Origin: Palsa-504 sp963822765
GTDB lineage: Bacteria; Actinomycetota; Actinomycetes; Streptosporangiales; Streptosporangiaceae
Direction of reading: 5' to 3'
Assembly: GCA_963822765.1 (NCBI GenBank)
Contig: CAWGJL010000038.1
Span: forward strand, 1-64,000
Length of the DNA: 64,000 nucleotides
Shown here: piece by piece, positions 18,241 through 27,220 of the stretch
How the letters are laid out: the number at the start of each line of letters is the position of its first letter
Numbering within the stretch: the stretch's first letter is position 1
Made by a program: the position numbers and the translations under genes
The notes under the pieces: model-generated
What the model saw: the letters and a program-made list of their open reading frames with translations, nothing else
Databases searched by the model: none
Told to the model about the DNA's origin: nothing

Positions 18241-19377
18241 GTGACCGCCGAATCCGGCACTGCGACTACCGACCAGCTCATCCAGTTGCTCACCCCGGAA
18301 GGTGAGCGCGTCGAGCATCCCGATTACCCGCTCGACCTGGCCGCCGCCGACCTGCGGGCCATGTACCGGGACCTGGTCCTGGTCCGCCGGATCGACACCG
18401 AGGCGATCTCGCTGCAGCGCCAGGGCGAGCTCGGCATCTGGGCCTCGCTGCTCGGGCAGGAGGCCGCGCAGATCGGCTCGGGCCGGGCGCTCGGCCCTCG
18501 TGACATGGTGTTCCCGACCTACCGCGAGCACGGCGTGGCCTGGTGCCGCGGCATCGACCCGGTCGAGCTGCTCGGGCTCTACCGCGGCGTCAGCCACGGC
18601 GGCTGGGCCCCGGAGGAGCACAAGTTCCACCTCTACACGATCGTCATCGGCAGCCAGACCCTGCACGCCACCGGGTACGCGATGGGCATCCAGCGCGACG
18701 GGGCGGTCGGCGGGGATGACGAGGGCCGGGAGGGCGGGGGAGGCGGAGGTGAAGCCGTCATCGCCTACTTCGGCGACGGCGCCACCAGCCAGGGCGACGT
18801 CAACGAGGCCTTCGTGTGGGCCCCGGTGTTCAACGCGCCGGTGGTGTTCTTCTGCCAGAACAACCAGTGGGCGATCTCCGAGCCGCTGGAGAAGCAGAGC
18901 CGCATCCCGCTGTACCAGCGGGCCCGCGGCTTCGGGTTCCCGGGCGTGCGGGTCGACGGCAACGACGTGCTGGCCTGCTACGCGGTGACCAAGAAGGCTC
19001 TGCAGGCGGCGCGCGAGGGGCAGGGCCCGACGCTCATCGAGGCCTTCACCTACCGGATGGGCGCGCACACCACCACCGACGACCCGACCAGGTACCGGCT
19101 GGCCAGCGAGCTCGAGGTGTGGAAGCTGAAGGACCCCATCGAGCGGGTCCGGGCCTACCTGGTGCGCACCGGCCAGGCCGAGCCCGAGTTCTTCGCCGCG
19201 GTGGAGGCCGAGGCCATCCAGGTCGGCGCGCGGGTCCGCGAGGCGTGCCGGACCATGCCCGACCCGGAGCCGCTGACCATCTTCGACAACGTGTACGCCG
19301 AGCCCACCGCGATCCTGCGCGAGGAACGCGAGCAGTACGCCGCCTACCTGGATTCCTTCGAGGAGGCCGGACGATGA
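18241..19377 (+). CDS. 2-oxoacid dehydrogenase E1 alpha subunit (branched-chain type)
   Basis: A 378-residue thiamine-diphosphate enzyme subunit. The ThDP motif runs from AYFGDGATSQGD near residue 180 to FFCQNNQWAI near 205. Other family segments are LLGQEAAQIGSG, FPTYREHGVAW and YRMGAHTTTDDP. GTG start at 18241 with AAGGAG six bases upstream. Just before the ThDP motif is an unusual Gly/Asp-rich insertion (GGDDEGREGGGGGG). With E1 beta and E2 it makes the oxidative decarboxylase for 2-oxoisovalerate-like substrates; pyruvate specificity is less likely given vdh and fadE nearby. The stop overlaps the E1 beta start in ATGA. Confidence 0.92.
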   Translation: MTAESGTATTDQLIQLLTPEGERVEHPDYPLDLAAADLRAMYRDLVLVRRIDTEAISLQRQGELGIWASLLGQEAAQIGSGRALGPRDMVFPTYREHGVAWCRGIDPVELLGLYRGVSHGGWAPEEHKFHLYTIVIGSQTLHATGYAMGIQRDGAVGGDDEGREGGGGGGEAVIAYFGDGATSQGDVNEAFVWAPVFNAPVVFFCQNNQWAISEPLEKQSRIPLYQRARGFGFPGVRVDGNDVLACYAVTKKALQAAREGQGPTLIEAFTYRMGAHTTTDDPTRYRLASELEVWKLKDPIERVRAYLVRTGQAEPEFFAAVEAEAIQVGARVREACRTMPDPEPLTIFDNVYAEPTAILREEREQYAAYLDSFEEAGR

Positions 19378-20357
19378 CCACCCTGACCCTGTCCAAGGCG
19401 CTCAACGCGGGGCTGCGCAAGGCCATGGACAACGACCCCAAGGTCCTCATCATGGGCGAGGACGTCGGCAAGCTGGGCGGTGTCTTCCGGGTCACCGACG
19501 GCCTGCAGAAGGACTTCGGCGAGGACCGGGTGATCGACACCCCGCTGGCCGAGTCCGGCATCGTCGGCACCGCGATCGGCCTGGCGCTGCGCGGTTTCCG
19601 GCCGGTGTGCGAGATCCAGTTCGACGGCTTCGTCTTCCCGGCCACCAACCAGATTGTCACCCAGCTGGCCAAGATGCGCTACCGGTCCCGCGGCAACGTC
19701 GCCCTGCCGGTGACCATCCGCATCCCGTGCGGCGGCGGCATCGGCGCGGTCGAGCACCACAGCGAATCCCCCGAGATACTGTTCGCGCACACCGCGGGCC
19801 TGCGCGTGGTGGCCTGCGCGGACGCGGCCGACGCGTTCGCCATGATCCAGCAGTCGATCAGCTGCGACGACCCGGTGATCTTCTTCGAGCCCAAGCGGCG
19901 CTACTGGGACAAGGCCGAGGTCGACACCGTGTCCGGCGTGACCCACGCGCTGCCGCTGGACCGCGCGAAGGTGGTGCTCGAGGGCACCGACGTGACCCTG
20001 CTGGCCTACGGCCCGCTGGTCCGGACCTGCCTGGAGTCCGCGCTCGCCGCCCGCCAGGACGGCCGCAGCATCGAGGTCATCGACCTGCGCTCGCTGTCCC
20101 CGCTCGACATGGAGACGATCAGCGCCTCGGTGCGCCGCACCGGCCGCTGCGTGGTGGCCCACGAGGCCCCGGTGTTCGCCGGCCTCGGCGCCGAGATCGC
20201 CGCCCGGGTCACCGAGCAGTGCTTCTACCACCTGGAGGCGCCGGTGCTGCGGGTCGGCGGCTTCGCCACCCCCTACCCGCCGTCCCGGCTCGAGGATCAC
20301 TACCTGCCCGACCTAGACCGGATCCTGGACGCCGTCGACCGCGCGTCCGGCTACTGA
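19374..20357 (+). CDS. 2-oxoacid dehydrogenase E1 beta subunit (branched-chain type)
   Basis: A 327-residue partner of E1 alpha that completes the ThDP site. It shows VLIMGEDVGKLGGVFRVTDGL near residue 25, TPLAESGIVGTAIGLAL, FDGFVFPATNQIV and VVAHEAPVFAGLGAEIAA near 263, all standard for the BCDH/PDH beta subunit. The ATG at 19374 overlaps the E1 alpha stop. The E2 gene follows after 16 bases. Confidence 0.95.
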   Translation: MTTLTLSKALNAGLRKAMDNDPKVLIMGEDVGKLGGVFRVTDGLQKDFGEDRVIDTPLAESGIVGTAIGLALRGFRPVCEIQFDGFVFPATNQIVTQLAKMRYRSRGNVALPVTIRIPCGGGIGAVEHHSESPEILFAHTAGLRVVACADAADAFAMIQQSISCDDPVIFFEPKRRYWDKAEVDTVSGVTHALPLDRAKVVLEGTDVTLLAYGPLVRTCLESALAARQDGRSIEVIDLRSLSPLDMETISASVRRTGRCVVAHEAPVFAGLGAEIAARVTEQCFYHLEAPVLRVGGFATPYPPSRLEDHYLPDLDRILDAVDRASGY

Positions 20358-20373
20358 GGGGCGGGCCGCGAAC

Positions 20374-21902
20374 ATGACCGAGCTCAAGGAGTTCAAGCTC
20401 CCCGACGTCGGCGAGGGCCTGACCGAGGCCGACATCGTCGCCTGGCACGTCAAGCCGGGCGATCAGGTCGAGGTCAACCAGATCATCGTGGAGATCGAGA
20501 CGGCCAAGGCCGTGGTCGAGCTGCCTTCGCCGTGGGACGGGACGGTCGCCCGGCTGCTGGCCGAGGAGGGCCAGACGGTCGACGTGGGCACCCCCATCAT
20601 CGCGGTGGACGTCTCCGGCACCGGACCCGCCGTAGCCACTGAAAACGATTCGGCCGAACGGTCCGTGGTACCCGCGCCCGCCCCCGCCGCCACGCCTCCC
20701 GCCGGGGAAGCCAAGCCCGAACGCCAGGCGGTGCTGGTTGGCTACGGGGTCAAGGCCGCGCCCACCACGCGCCGCGCGCGCCGGGTGACGCCCGCCGCGC
20801 CCGCCGCGGCAGCGGCAGAACCAGCAGTCGCGGCAGAATCAGCACTCGTGCGTCCGGAGACCGCCGAGGTGCCCGCGGGCACCCAGGTACCGGCCGAACC
20901 ACCGGAGCTTCCGGCCGAGCCAGCGGTGCCCGCCGCGCCCGCCGCGCCCGCCGCGGCAGCGGCAGAGCCAGCAGTCGCGGCAGAGCCAGCACCGCGGCCC
21001 GGGCGCTGGCCAAGCCGCCGGTGCGCCGGCTGGCCAAGGATCTCGGCATCAACCTGGCCGAGCTGACGGGCAGCGGGCCGGACGGCATCATCACCCGGGA
21101 TGACGTGCACCGGGCGGCCGGTGGCACCACGGTCCGTTCGGAAGAAAAGGTCGTAGAGAACGGGGCACGGACGGCCAGCCCGGCCGTGGTGCCCAGCCCG
21201 GCCGGCGAAGAGCGGATCCCGATCCGCGGGGTCCGCAAGCACATGGCCGCGGCCATGGTCGCCAGCGCGTTCACCGCGCCGCACGTCACCGAGTTCCTCC
21301 AGGTCGACGTCACCGAGACGATGGCCGCGGTGCGGCGCGTCCGCGACCTGCCTGAGTACGCCGAGGTGCGGGTCTCGCCGCTGCTGTTCGTGGCCCGGGC
21401 CCTGCTCACCGCGGTGCGCCGGCACCCGATGGTCAACTCCTCGTGGGACGAGGGCGCCCAGGAGATCGTGGTCAAGCGCTACGTGAACCTCGGCATCGCG
21501 GTGGCCGCCGAGCGCGGCCTGCTCGTGCCGAACGTCAAGAACGCCGGCCAGCTGTCCCTGCCGGAACTGGCCCGCAGCCTGCAGGCCCTCTCCGAGACGG
21601 CCCGGGCGGGCAAGGCCACCCCGGCCGACCTGGCGGGCGGCACGATCACGATCACCAACGTGGGCGTGTTCGGCGTGGACGCGGGGACTCCCATCCTGAC
21701 CCCGGGCGAGGCCGCCATCCTGGCCTTCGGTCAGGTCAGGGACGCGCCGTGGGTGGTGGACGGGCAGCTCGCGGTGCGCTCGGTGTGCACCTTGTCGCTG
21801 TCCTTCGACCATCGCATCATCGACGGCGAGCTCGGCTCGGCCCTGCTCCGCGACGTCGGCGCGATGCTCCAGGACCCGGTCCGGATGCTGGCCTGGAACT
21901 GA
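20374..21902 (+). pseudogene. dihydrolipoamide acyltransferase E2, frame-broken in the linker
   Basis: The first frame gives a lipoyl domain (residues 1-80) with the lipoylated Lys in EIETAKAVVELPSP, then a long Ala/Pro/Glu linker. Near 20990-21005 the frame changes by one base. The peripheral-subunit-binding domain (VRRLAKDLGINLAELTGSGPD split around GIITRDDVH) and the catalytic domain continue in the next frame, with the active site SFDHRIIDGELG and a normal end at 21902. Both halves are intact and together give about 509 residues, normal for a one-lipoyl E2. The linker contains a 54-base duplication. The break could be a sequencing error, a true mutation or, less likely, programmed slippage. 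No E3 gene is in the window. Confidence 0.88.
20791..20991 (+). repeat. 54-bp direct repeat in the E2 linker
   Basis: 20791-20844 and 20938-20991 are near-identical and 147 bases (49 codons) apart, in the same frame. Both encode Ala/Pro-rich hinge sequence (PAAPAAAAAEPAVAAE). The second copy ends just where the frame break begins. Confidence 0.8.
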
Positions 21903-21924
21903 GCCCTGCCGGTAAAGCTGGGGC

Positions 21925-23754
21925 TCAGAAGCCGCCCTCCGGGACGTCCATCAGGTCCAGGGTGGTCTCCTCGGCCACCGTGCGCTCGGCGGCCAGCCGG
22001 GGCAGCACGGTGGCCGCGAAGAACCGGGCCGCGGCCAGCTTGCCCGCGTAGAAGTCGTGATCCGGGGCGCCCGCGTCGAGCCGGTCAAGCTCGCGCAGGG
22101 CGACCTCGGCGTGGGTCAGCAGCAGCCACCCGATGACCAGGTCGCCCAGGGCCATCAGCAGCCGGGTGGTGTTCAGCCCGGCCTTGTAGATCTCGGCCGG
22201 CTGCTCCGCCGACGCCATCAGGTACCCGGTCATGGCGGCCGCGATCCCCTCGACCTGCGCGGCCGCGTCGGCCAGTGCGGCCCGCTCGGCCTTCAGCCGG
22301 CCGTTGCCGCCGTCCGCCGCGGCGAACTCCCTGACCTTGGCCAGCAGGACGCCGAAGGCCCGCCCCTGGTCCCGGATGATCTTGCGGAAGAACAGGTCCA
22401 TGCTCTGGATCCCGGTCGTGCCCTCGTACAGGCTGTCGATCTTCGCGTCCCTGATGTACTGCTCGATCGGGTAGTCCTGGAGGAACCCGGAGCCGCCCAG
22501 GGTCTGCAGGGACAGGGTGAGCATCTCGTAGGACCGCTCGGACCCGACGCCCTTGACCACCGGCAGCAGCAGGTCGTTCAGGCCCGCGGCCGCCTCGTCG
22601 GTGCGGCCCTGCGCCGCCGCGATCTGCAGGGTGTCCTGCAGGGTCGCGGTGTACAGGACCAGCGCCCGCATGCCCTCGGCGTAGGCCTTCTGCAGCATCA
22701 GCATGCGGCGCACGTCGGGGTGGTGGATGATCGTCACCCGCGGCGCGGTCTTGTCCGTCAGCTGGGTCAGGTCGGCGCCCTGCACCCGGGTCCGCGCGAA
22801 GTCCAGCGCGTTCAGGTAGCCGGTGGACAAGGTGGCGATGGCCTTGGTGCCGACCATCATCCGGGCGTCCTCGATGACCTTGAACATCTGCCGGATGCCG
22901 TCGTGGACGCCACCGACCAGGGTGCCGACCGCCGGGCGGCCGGCACCGAAGGTCAGCTCGCAGGTGGTCGAGGCCTTCAGGCCCATCTTGTGCTCGACGT
23001 TGGTGACCACCACGCCGTTCCGCTCGCCCAGCGTCCCGCCGGCGTCGACCAGGTACTTGGGCACCAGGAACATGGACAGCCCCTTGGTGCCGGGGCCGTG
23101 GCCCGCCGGGCGGGCCAGCACCAGGTGGAAGATGTTCTCGGCCAGGTCGTGCTCGGCGCTGGTGATGAACCGCTTGACGCCTTCCAGGTGCCAGGTGCCG
23201 TCGGGCTGCTCGACGGCCCGGGTCCGCCCGGCGCCGACGTCGGAGCCCGCGTCCGGCTCGGTCAGCACCATGGTGCCGCCCCACTCACGCTCGATGGCCA
23301 GCTCGGCGAACCGCTGCTGCTCCGGCGTGCCCAGCTCCCACAGCACCCGGGCCATGGTGTGCCCGCTGCCGTACATCCAGACCGGGGAGTTGGAGCCGAG
23401 GATCAGCTCGGCCATGGCCCAGTTGAGCGAGCGCGGCGCCTGGGTCCCGCCCAGCTCGGCGGGCAGGGACAGCCGGTACCACTCGGCGTCCATGAACGCG
23501 CGGTAGGACGCGCGCAGCGACTCGGGCACGTGTACCTCGTGCGTGGCCGGATCGAAGACCGGCGGGTTCCGGTCGGCGTCGGCGAAGGACGCGGCCAGCG
23601 GGCCGGTGGCCATGGTGTTCAGTTCGGCCACGATGGTGCGGGCCGTCTCCTCGTCCAGGTCGGGATAGGGCGGCTGACCGAGCAGATCCTGGCGCCGCAG
23701 CACCTCGAACAGGTTAAACTCGATGTCCCGCAGGTTGCTCTTGTAGTGGCTCAT
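21925..23754 (-). CDS. acyl-CoA dehydrogenase, FadE5 type
   Basis: A 609-residue long-form acyl-CoA dehydrogenase. It begins MSHYKSNLRDIEFNLFEVL, exactly the FadE5 start, and keeps VLTEPDAGSDVGA near residue 170, GTKGLSMFLVPKYL, NVEHKMGLKAS, QTLGGSGFLQDYPIEQYIRD near 420 and the catalytic Glu in DSLYEGTTGIQ. M. tuberculosis FadE5 is about 611 residues and oxidises acyl-CoAs of broad chain length. The ATG at 23754 has GGAG upstream; a start at 23766 is less likely. It converges with the E2 gene (22-base gap) and is probably separately regulated, but would act on acyl-CoAs such as those made by the E1-E2 complex. Confidence 0.93.
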   Translation of the reverse strand: MSHYKSNLRDIEFNLFEVLRRQDLLGQPPYPDLDEETARTIVAELNTMATGPLAASFADADRNPPVFDPATHEVHVPESLRASYRAFMDAEWYRLSLPAELGGTQAPRSLNWAMAELILGSNSPVWMYGSGHTMARVLWELGTPEQQRFAELAIEREWGGTMVLTEPDAGSDVGAGRTRAVEQPDGTWHLEGVKRFITSAEHDLAENIFHLVLARPAGHGPGTKGLSMFLVPKYLVDAGGTLGERNGVVVTNVEHKMGLKASTTCELTFGAGRPAVGTLVGGVHDGIRQMFKVIEDARMMVGTKAIATLSTGYLNALDFARTRVQGADLTQLTDKTAPRVTIIHHPDVRRMLMLQKAYAEGMRALVLYTATLQDTLQIAAAQGRTDEAAAGLNDLLLPVVKGVGSERSYEMLTLSLQTLGGSGFLQDYPIEQYIRDAKIDSLYEGTTGIQSMDLFFRKIIRDQGRAFGVLLAKVREFAAADGGNGRLKAERAALADAAAQVEGIAAAMTGYLMASAEQPAEIYKAGLNTTRLLMALGDLVIGWLLLTHAEVALRELDRLDAGAPDHDFYAGKLAAARFFAATVLPRLAAERTVAEETTLDLMDVPEGGF

Positions 23755-23942
23755 CCGTTGCTCCACTGGTCGCCGTTCACCGTACTGACGCCAATGCTAC
23801 CCGCTAGTAACAAGAGCGTCGACGGAGCCCCGCCGATACGGTCAGCGGACACAAATGACCCCGCTCGTCACTATTGGCCGCATGTCCGAATTTTTGTGAG
23901 TTTTTACACCTCGCTGATCACTGGCGACTACGCTTCGCTAAT

Positions 23943-24986
23943 GTGAGCGACGTATCCGACTTCCCGGCGGGTCTGCCCGCCCGCCGGCCGGCCAGGGACA
24001 CGCCGCTTCAGCACCAGCCGCAACCCGACCCCGGGCCCCCGCCACCTGGCGATTCCCCCGGTGATTTCCCGGTCCGGCAGCCGCACGCCCGGCTGGTCCA
24101 GCCGGGCGGCCGCCACCGGCGCGCGATGCCGGCCAGCCTGCCCGAGGGGGCCCCGGCGCTCATCCTCGCGGTGCCGAGCGTCAGCGAGGACGGCCTGTCG
24201 GGTCCCACCGCCGACATCGCGACCGTGCTGCGCGTGGACAACCCGGCCCTGGACGTCCGCACGGCGCGGATCAACCACGGCGGGCGGGGCGATCCGGCCG
24301 GGATCCGGGCCGTGCTCGCCGACGCCGCGGCCCGCCGCCCCGCGGGCGCGCCGTCCGCGGTGATCGTGCCGCAGCTGGTCACCCCGCATCCGGAGGCGTT
24401 CCGCGCGCTGCGCGAGGCGATCGCGGCCACCGGGGTCAACGCGCACATCGGCGAGGTATACAACACCAACGCCCTGCTGGCCGAGGCGCTGCACCACCGG
24501 CTGGCCGACGCCGGGCTGGCCCGCGCCGACCGGGTGCGCATGTTCAGCATCACCACCTCCGCCGACGGCCTCATCCTGGTCACCGTGGGCGGGGAGGAGG
24601 CGGTCGGCACCGCCGGCATCACCGCCGTGCTGCTCTCCGCCCGGCTGGCGCTGCCCGTGCTGGCCGCGTCGCTGGACGCCAAGCCCAGCGTCGAGGAGGC
24701 GGCGGCCCGGCTGGAAGACATGGGGGTCAGCCGGATCGCGCTGGCTCCGTGCGTGATCGGGCCCGAGGCCGATCCCGCGGCCATCGAGGGCGCGGCGGCC
24801 GCCGTGGGCGCCAAGTGCGCCGCGCCGCTCGGCGCGCACGGCAACGTGGTCAAGCTCATCTCGCTGGCCTACGGCCAGGTGCTGAGCCAGCTCGAGACGC
24901 CGCCCACCGTCTTAGTTCCGTTGCGCGGAGCTGTCCGCGGTCAGCTGGCCGGGCGGACCGCGCCGATGGGGGTACCGGGCTGGTAG
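23943..24986 (+). CDS. CbiX/sirohydrochlorin chelatase-like protein
   Basis: A protein of up to 347 residues whose folded part starts about 75 residues in, at ALILAVPSVSEDGLSG. Two similar alpha/beta halves follow, with AVIVPQLVTPHPEAF and, in the second, LPVLAASLDAKPSVEEAAARLEDMGVSRIALAPCVIG. This resembles the CbiX/SirB type II chelatase superfamily, which inserts metal into tetrapyrroles. The usual metal-binding His residues are not clearly in place, so catalysis is uncertain. The N-terminal stretch is Pro/Arg-rich and disordered. Starts at a GTG (23943) or an ATG (24126) are both possible. Its 3' end overlaps the convergent NlpC gene by 46 bases. No cobalamin or sirohaem gene is nearby. 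Confidence 0.55.
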   Translation: MSDVSDFPAGLPARRPARDTPLQHQPQPDPGPPPPGDSPGDFPVRQPHARLVQPGGRHRRAMPASLPEGAPALILAVPSVSEDGLSGPTADIATVLRVDNPALDVRTARINHGGRGDPAGIRAVLADAAARRPAGAPSAVIVPQLVTPHPEAFRALREAIAATGVNAHIGEVYNTNALLAEALHHRLADAGLARADRVRMFSITTSADGLILVTVGGEEAVGTAGITAVLLSARLALPVLAASLDAKPSVEEAAARLEDMGVSRIALAPCVIGPEADPAAIEGAAAAVGAKCAAPLGAHGNVVKLISLAYGQVLSQLETPPTVLVPLRGAVRGQLAGRTAPMGVPGW

Positions 24987-26170
24987 ATGCTGTCAATCCG
25001 GACGTCCGCCCCGGTGAACGGGGCGTCGACCATCATGCCGTTGCCGATGTAGATCCCGACGTGGTGGATGGTGTCCGGGTCTGAGTTGTCCGTCGCGTAG
25101 AACAGCAGGTCGCCGCGCTGCAGCTGGTCCATCGGCACGTGCGGGCCCTCGTCCCACTGGTACCCGGTGTAGTGCAGCAGCGAGACTCCCGCGTGGGCCC
25201 AGGCCACCATGGTCAGGCCGGAGCAGTCGTAGGTGTCCGGCCCGGCCGCGCCCCACTGGTACGGCTTGCCCAGCTGGGTGAGCGCCCAGTTGGCCGCGAC
25301 GTCGCCCTGGCCGGCCGACGCGCCCGAGCTCGACGCCCAGGACGGCGCCGTGGCCGGACCCTGCGTGCTGCCCGCCGCGGACTGGGCCGAGGCCCGCGCC
25401 GCGGCCCGGGCGGCGGCCGCCGCCGCGGCGGCGGCCAGGGCGGCCTGCCGGGCCGACTTCAGCGCGGCCACGTGGGCCTGGGCGCTGGCCACCTGCTTGG
25501 CCAGCGAGTTCCGCTTGTCCTGGGTGGCCCGGACGAACTCCTGCTGCTGGGCCACGGCGGCCTGGACGGCCAGCTTGAGATGGCTGGCCGCGGCCAGGTC
25601 CGATTGCTCGGCCGTCAGCAGGTCGTGGGCCTGCTTGCGGAACGCCCCGGCCACCACGTTGTTCGCCTGAGCCTGGGCCACCGTGTCGGTGCCGTTCTGG
25701 GCCAGGACCTGCCCCAGTCCCACCCCGCTCAGGTAGCCCTGCGGGCCGCTGGCGTTGCCGAGCATCGAGGTCATCGGGCCGAAGCCGCCGCCGGACTCGA
25801 ATTCGCTGGCCGCCAGGCGGGCCAGCCGCTGCTGGCTCGCGTCCTGCGCCTGCTGCGCGTACTTGAGCCGGGCCTGCGTCACCTGGTACGCGGTCGCGGC
25901 GCGCTGCTCGTCCACCAGGGTCTGGTCGTACCGCTGGGTCAGCACCTCGGCCTGGACCTGGAGCGAGGCCAGCTGGGCGTTCGCCGAGGACAGCTTCCCC
26001 TGCTGCGCGCCCAGCGCCGACTGCCGCTGCCGGGCCTGGTTTTCCGCCGCGTTGATCTGGGCCTGGCTGGGCGGCTTGGTATGGCCCGGCTTGGGATTGG
26101 CGTCCAGTTGCCAGCGCGGCAGGGCCACCGGAATGCTCAGCACCACCAGCACGCCGCAGGCGATGACCAT
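24941..26170 (-). CDS. secreted NlpC/P60 peptidoglycan endopeptidase with coiled coil
   Basis: A 409-residue cell-wall hydrolase. A hydrophobic signal or anchor (VIACGVLVVLSIPVALP) is followed by a long coiled-coil region of about 220 residues rich in Gln and Ala, an Ala-rich linker and a C-terminal NlpC/P60 domain. The catalytic Cys is in YDCSGLTMVAW near residue 310 and the His in IHHVGIYIGNG near 375. This RipA-like layout cleaves peptide cross-links during growth or division. The ATG at 26170 is the first start in the open frame but lacks a clear ribosome binding site. The leader upstream is structured and next to the crp promoter, so regulation by RNA structure or by Crp is possible. Confidence 0.9.
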   Translation of the reverse strand: MVIACGVLVVLSIPVALPRWQLDANPKPGHTKPPSQAQINAAENQARQRQSALGAQQGKLSSANAQLASLQVQAEVLTQRYDQTLVDEQRAATAYQVTQARLKYAQQAQDASQQRLARLAASEFESGGGFGPMTSMLGNASGPQGYLSGVGLGQVLAQNGTDTVAQAQANNVVAGAFRKQAHDLLTAEQSDLAAASHLKLAVQAAVAQQQEFVRATQDKRNSLAKQVASAQAHVAALKSARQAALAAAAAAAAARAAARASAQSAAGSTQGPATAPSWASSSGASAGQGDVAANWALTQLGKPYQWGAAGPDTYDCSGLTMVAWAHAGVSLLHYTGYQWDEGPHVPMDQLQRGDLLFYATDNSDPDTIHHVGIYIGNGMMVDAPFTGADVRIDSIYQPGTPIGAVRPAS

Positions 26171-26311
26171 TCGCAGCCGGGACCGGCGGGAGAGTTTTTC
26201 CCTCCGCGCCCGCGCGGATTCCTCAAAGCTTCAGCACCCCCGTGATCCTGCGCCTTTTTTGCGTTCCGGTGGAACAGACGGCTCCGTGACGGAGTTACCG
26301 TAATGCTTGAA

Positions 26312-26327
26312 TGTGGTGTTAGTCACA
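26312..26327. promoter_or_regulatory. Crp-like binding site 1
   Basis: TGTGG, six bases, TCACA: nine of ten positions match the CRP consensus TGTGA-N6-TCACA. It lies about 150 bases upstream of crp and in the leader of the divergent cell-wall gene. Confidence 0.55.
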
Positions 26328-26349
26328 GTGCCGCGCGGTGATGGCTTAG

Positions 26350-26365
26350 TGTGATCCCGAGCACA
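26350..26365. promoter_or_regulatory. Crp-like binding site 2
   Basis: TGTGA, six bases, GCACA: nine of ten positions match TGTGA-N6-TCACA. It is 38 bp downstream of site 1 and about 110 bases upstream of the crp start, suitable for autoregulation. Confidence 0.6.
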
Positions 26366-26473
26366 TTGCACTGTGGCCGATGATCCACACTTATAGAGCA
26401 GGGTGAGAAGCTATCGCTGGCCAGGCCCGTCGGCCGACGTGACCGGCGGCGCGCGGGCCAGCAAGGAGGATCG

Positions 26474-27157
26474 GTGGAGGACGCCGAAGTCGTGCTCAGG
26501 CGGGCACCGCTTTTCGATGGGCTCGACGACGAAAGCGCACGGGCGCTCCGGCGGCAGATGGCGGACGTCAAGCTGTCCCGCGGTGAGCACCTTTTCCTTG
26601 AAGGGCAGGACGGCGACCGGCTCTACGTCGTCCTGGACGGCAAGATCAAGCTCACCCGCGCCGCGGCCGACGGCCGGGAGAACCTGCTGAGCGTGCTCGG
26701 CCCCGGCGAGATGTTCGGCGAGCTGTCTCTGTTCGACCCGCGGCCGCGGACCTCATCGGCCAGCGCCGTCACCGACGCCACGGTCGCCGCGCTGGGCCAC
26801 GACGCGCTCCGCCCCTGGCTGCTGGAACGGCCCGAAGTATCCATGCACATGCTGCAGGCCCTGGCCCGGCGGCTGCGGCGGGCCAACGACGTGACCGCCG
26901 ACCTGGTCTTCACCGACGTCCCCGGGCGGGTGGCCAAGAACCTGCTGGACCTGGCCGACCGGTTCGGCGAGCAGGACCGCGACGGGCTGCACGTCCATCA
27001 CGACCTGACCCAGGAGGAGCTGGCTCAGCTGGTCGGGGCGTCCCGGGAGACGGTCAACAAGGCCCTGGCCGACTTCGCGGCCCGCGGCTGGCTGCAGATC
27101 TCCGCGCGCTCGGTCCTCATCCTGGACATCGAGCGCCTGCGCCGCCGCGCCCGCTAG
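26474..27157 (+). CDS. crp: Crp/FNR-family global regulator
   Basis: A 227-residue cyclic-nucleotide-binding regulator. The nucleotide pocket has GDRLYVVLDGKIKLT, then GEMFGELSLFDPRPRTSSASAV split between FGELSLFD and PRTSSA. A long dimer helix follows, then a winged helix with recognition helix QLVGASRETVNKALADFAARGWL near residue 190. Length and sequence match actinobacterial Crp (Streptomyces about 224, Rv3676 224). GTG start at 26474 with AAGGAGGATCG directly upstream, an excellent site. The following genes (MBL, RidA, ArsA pair, WhiB4, PonA2) are in the order found around Rv3676. Confidence 0.95.
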   Translation: MEDAEVVLRRAPLFDGLDDESARALRRQMADVKLSRGEHLFLEGQDGDRLYVVLDGKIKLTRAAADGRENLLSVLGPGEMFGELSLFDPRPRTSSASAVTDATVAALGHDALRPWLLERPEVSMHMLQALARRLRRANDVTADLVFTDVPGRVAKNLLDLADRFGEQDRDGLHVHHDLTQEELAQLVGASRETVNKALADFAARGWLQISARSVLILDIERLRRRAR

Positions 27158-27167
27158 CCCTTCCTTT

Positions 27168-27220
27168 CATGATCGCGGCCAGTTTTGGGCCGTATCTGGC
27201 CATTTCCGGCCATGATCATG
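27168..27220. terminator. inverted repeat between convergent crp and MBL genes
   Basis: CATGATC, two bases, GGCC (27168-27180) pairs with GGCC, two bases, GATCATG (27208-27220). It lies just after the crp stop and overlaps the last codons of the MBL gene, a plausible two-way transcription end. Confidence 0.45.

Larger units (their letters stand above)
26171..26473. other. divergent promoter region between the NlpC/P60 gene and crp
   Basis: About 300 bases. The left half would be the leader of the NlpC/P60 mRNA and contains several short hairpins (for example CTCCG/CGGAG and GTTCC/GGAAC on the minus strand). The right half holds two Crp-like palindromes, a further TGTGG/CCACA repeat (26372-26389) and a TATAGA hexamer at 26392. 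Confidence 0.6.
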
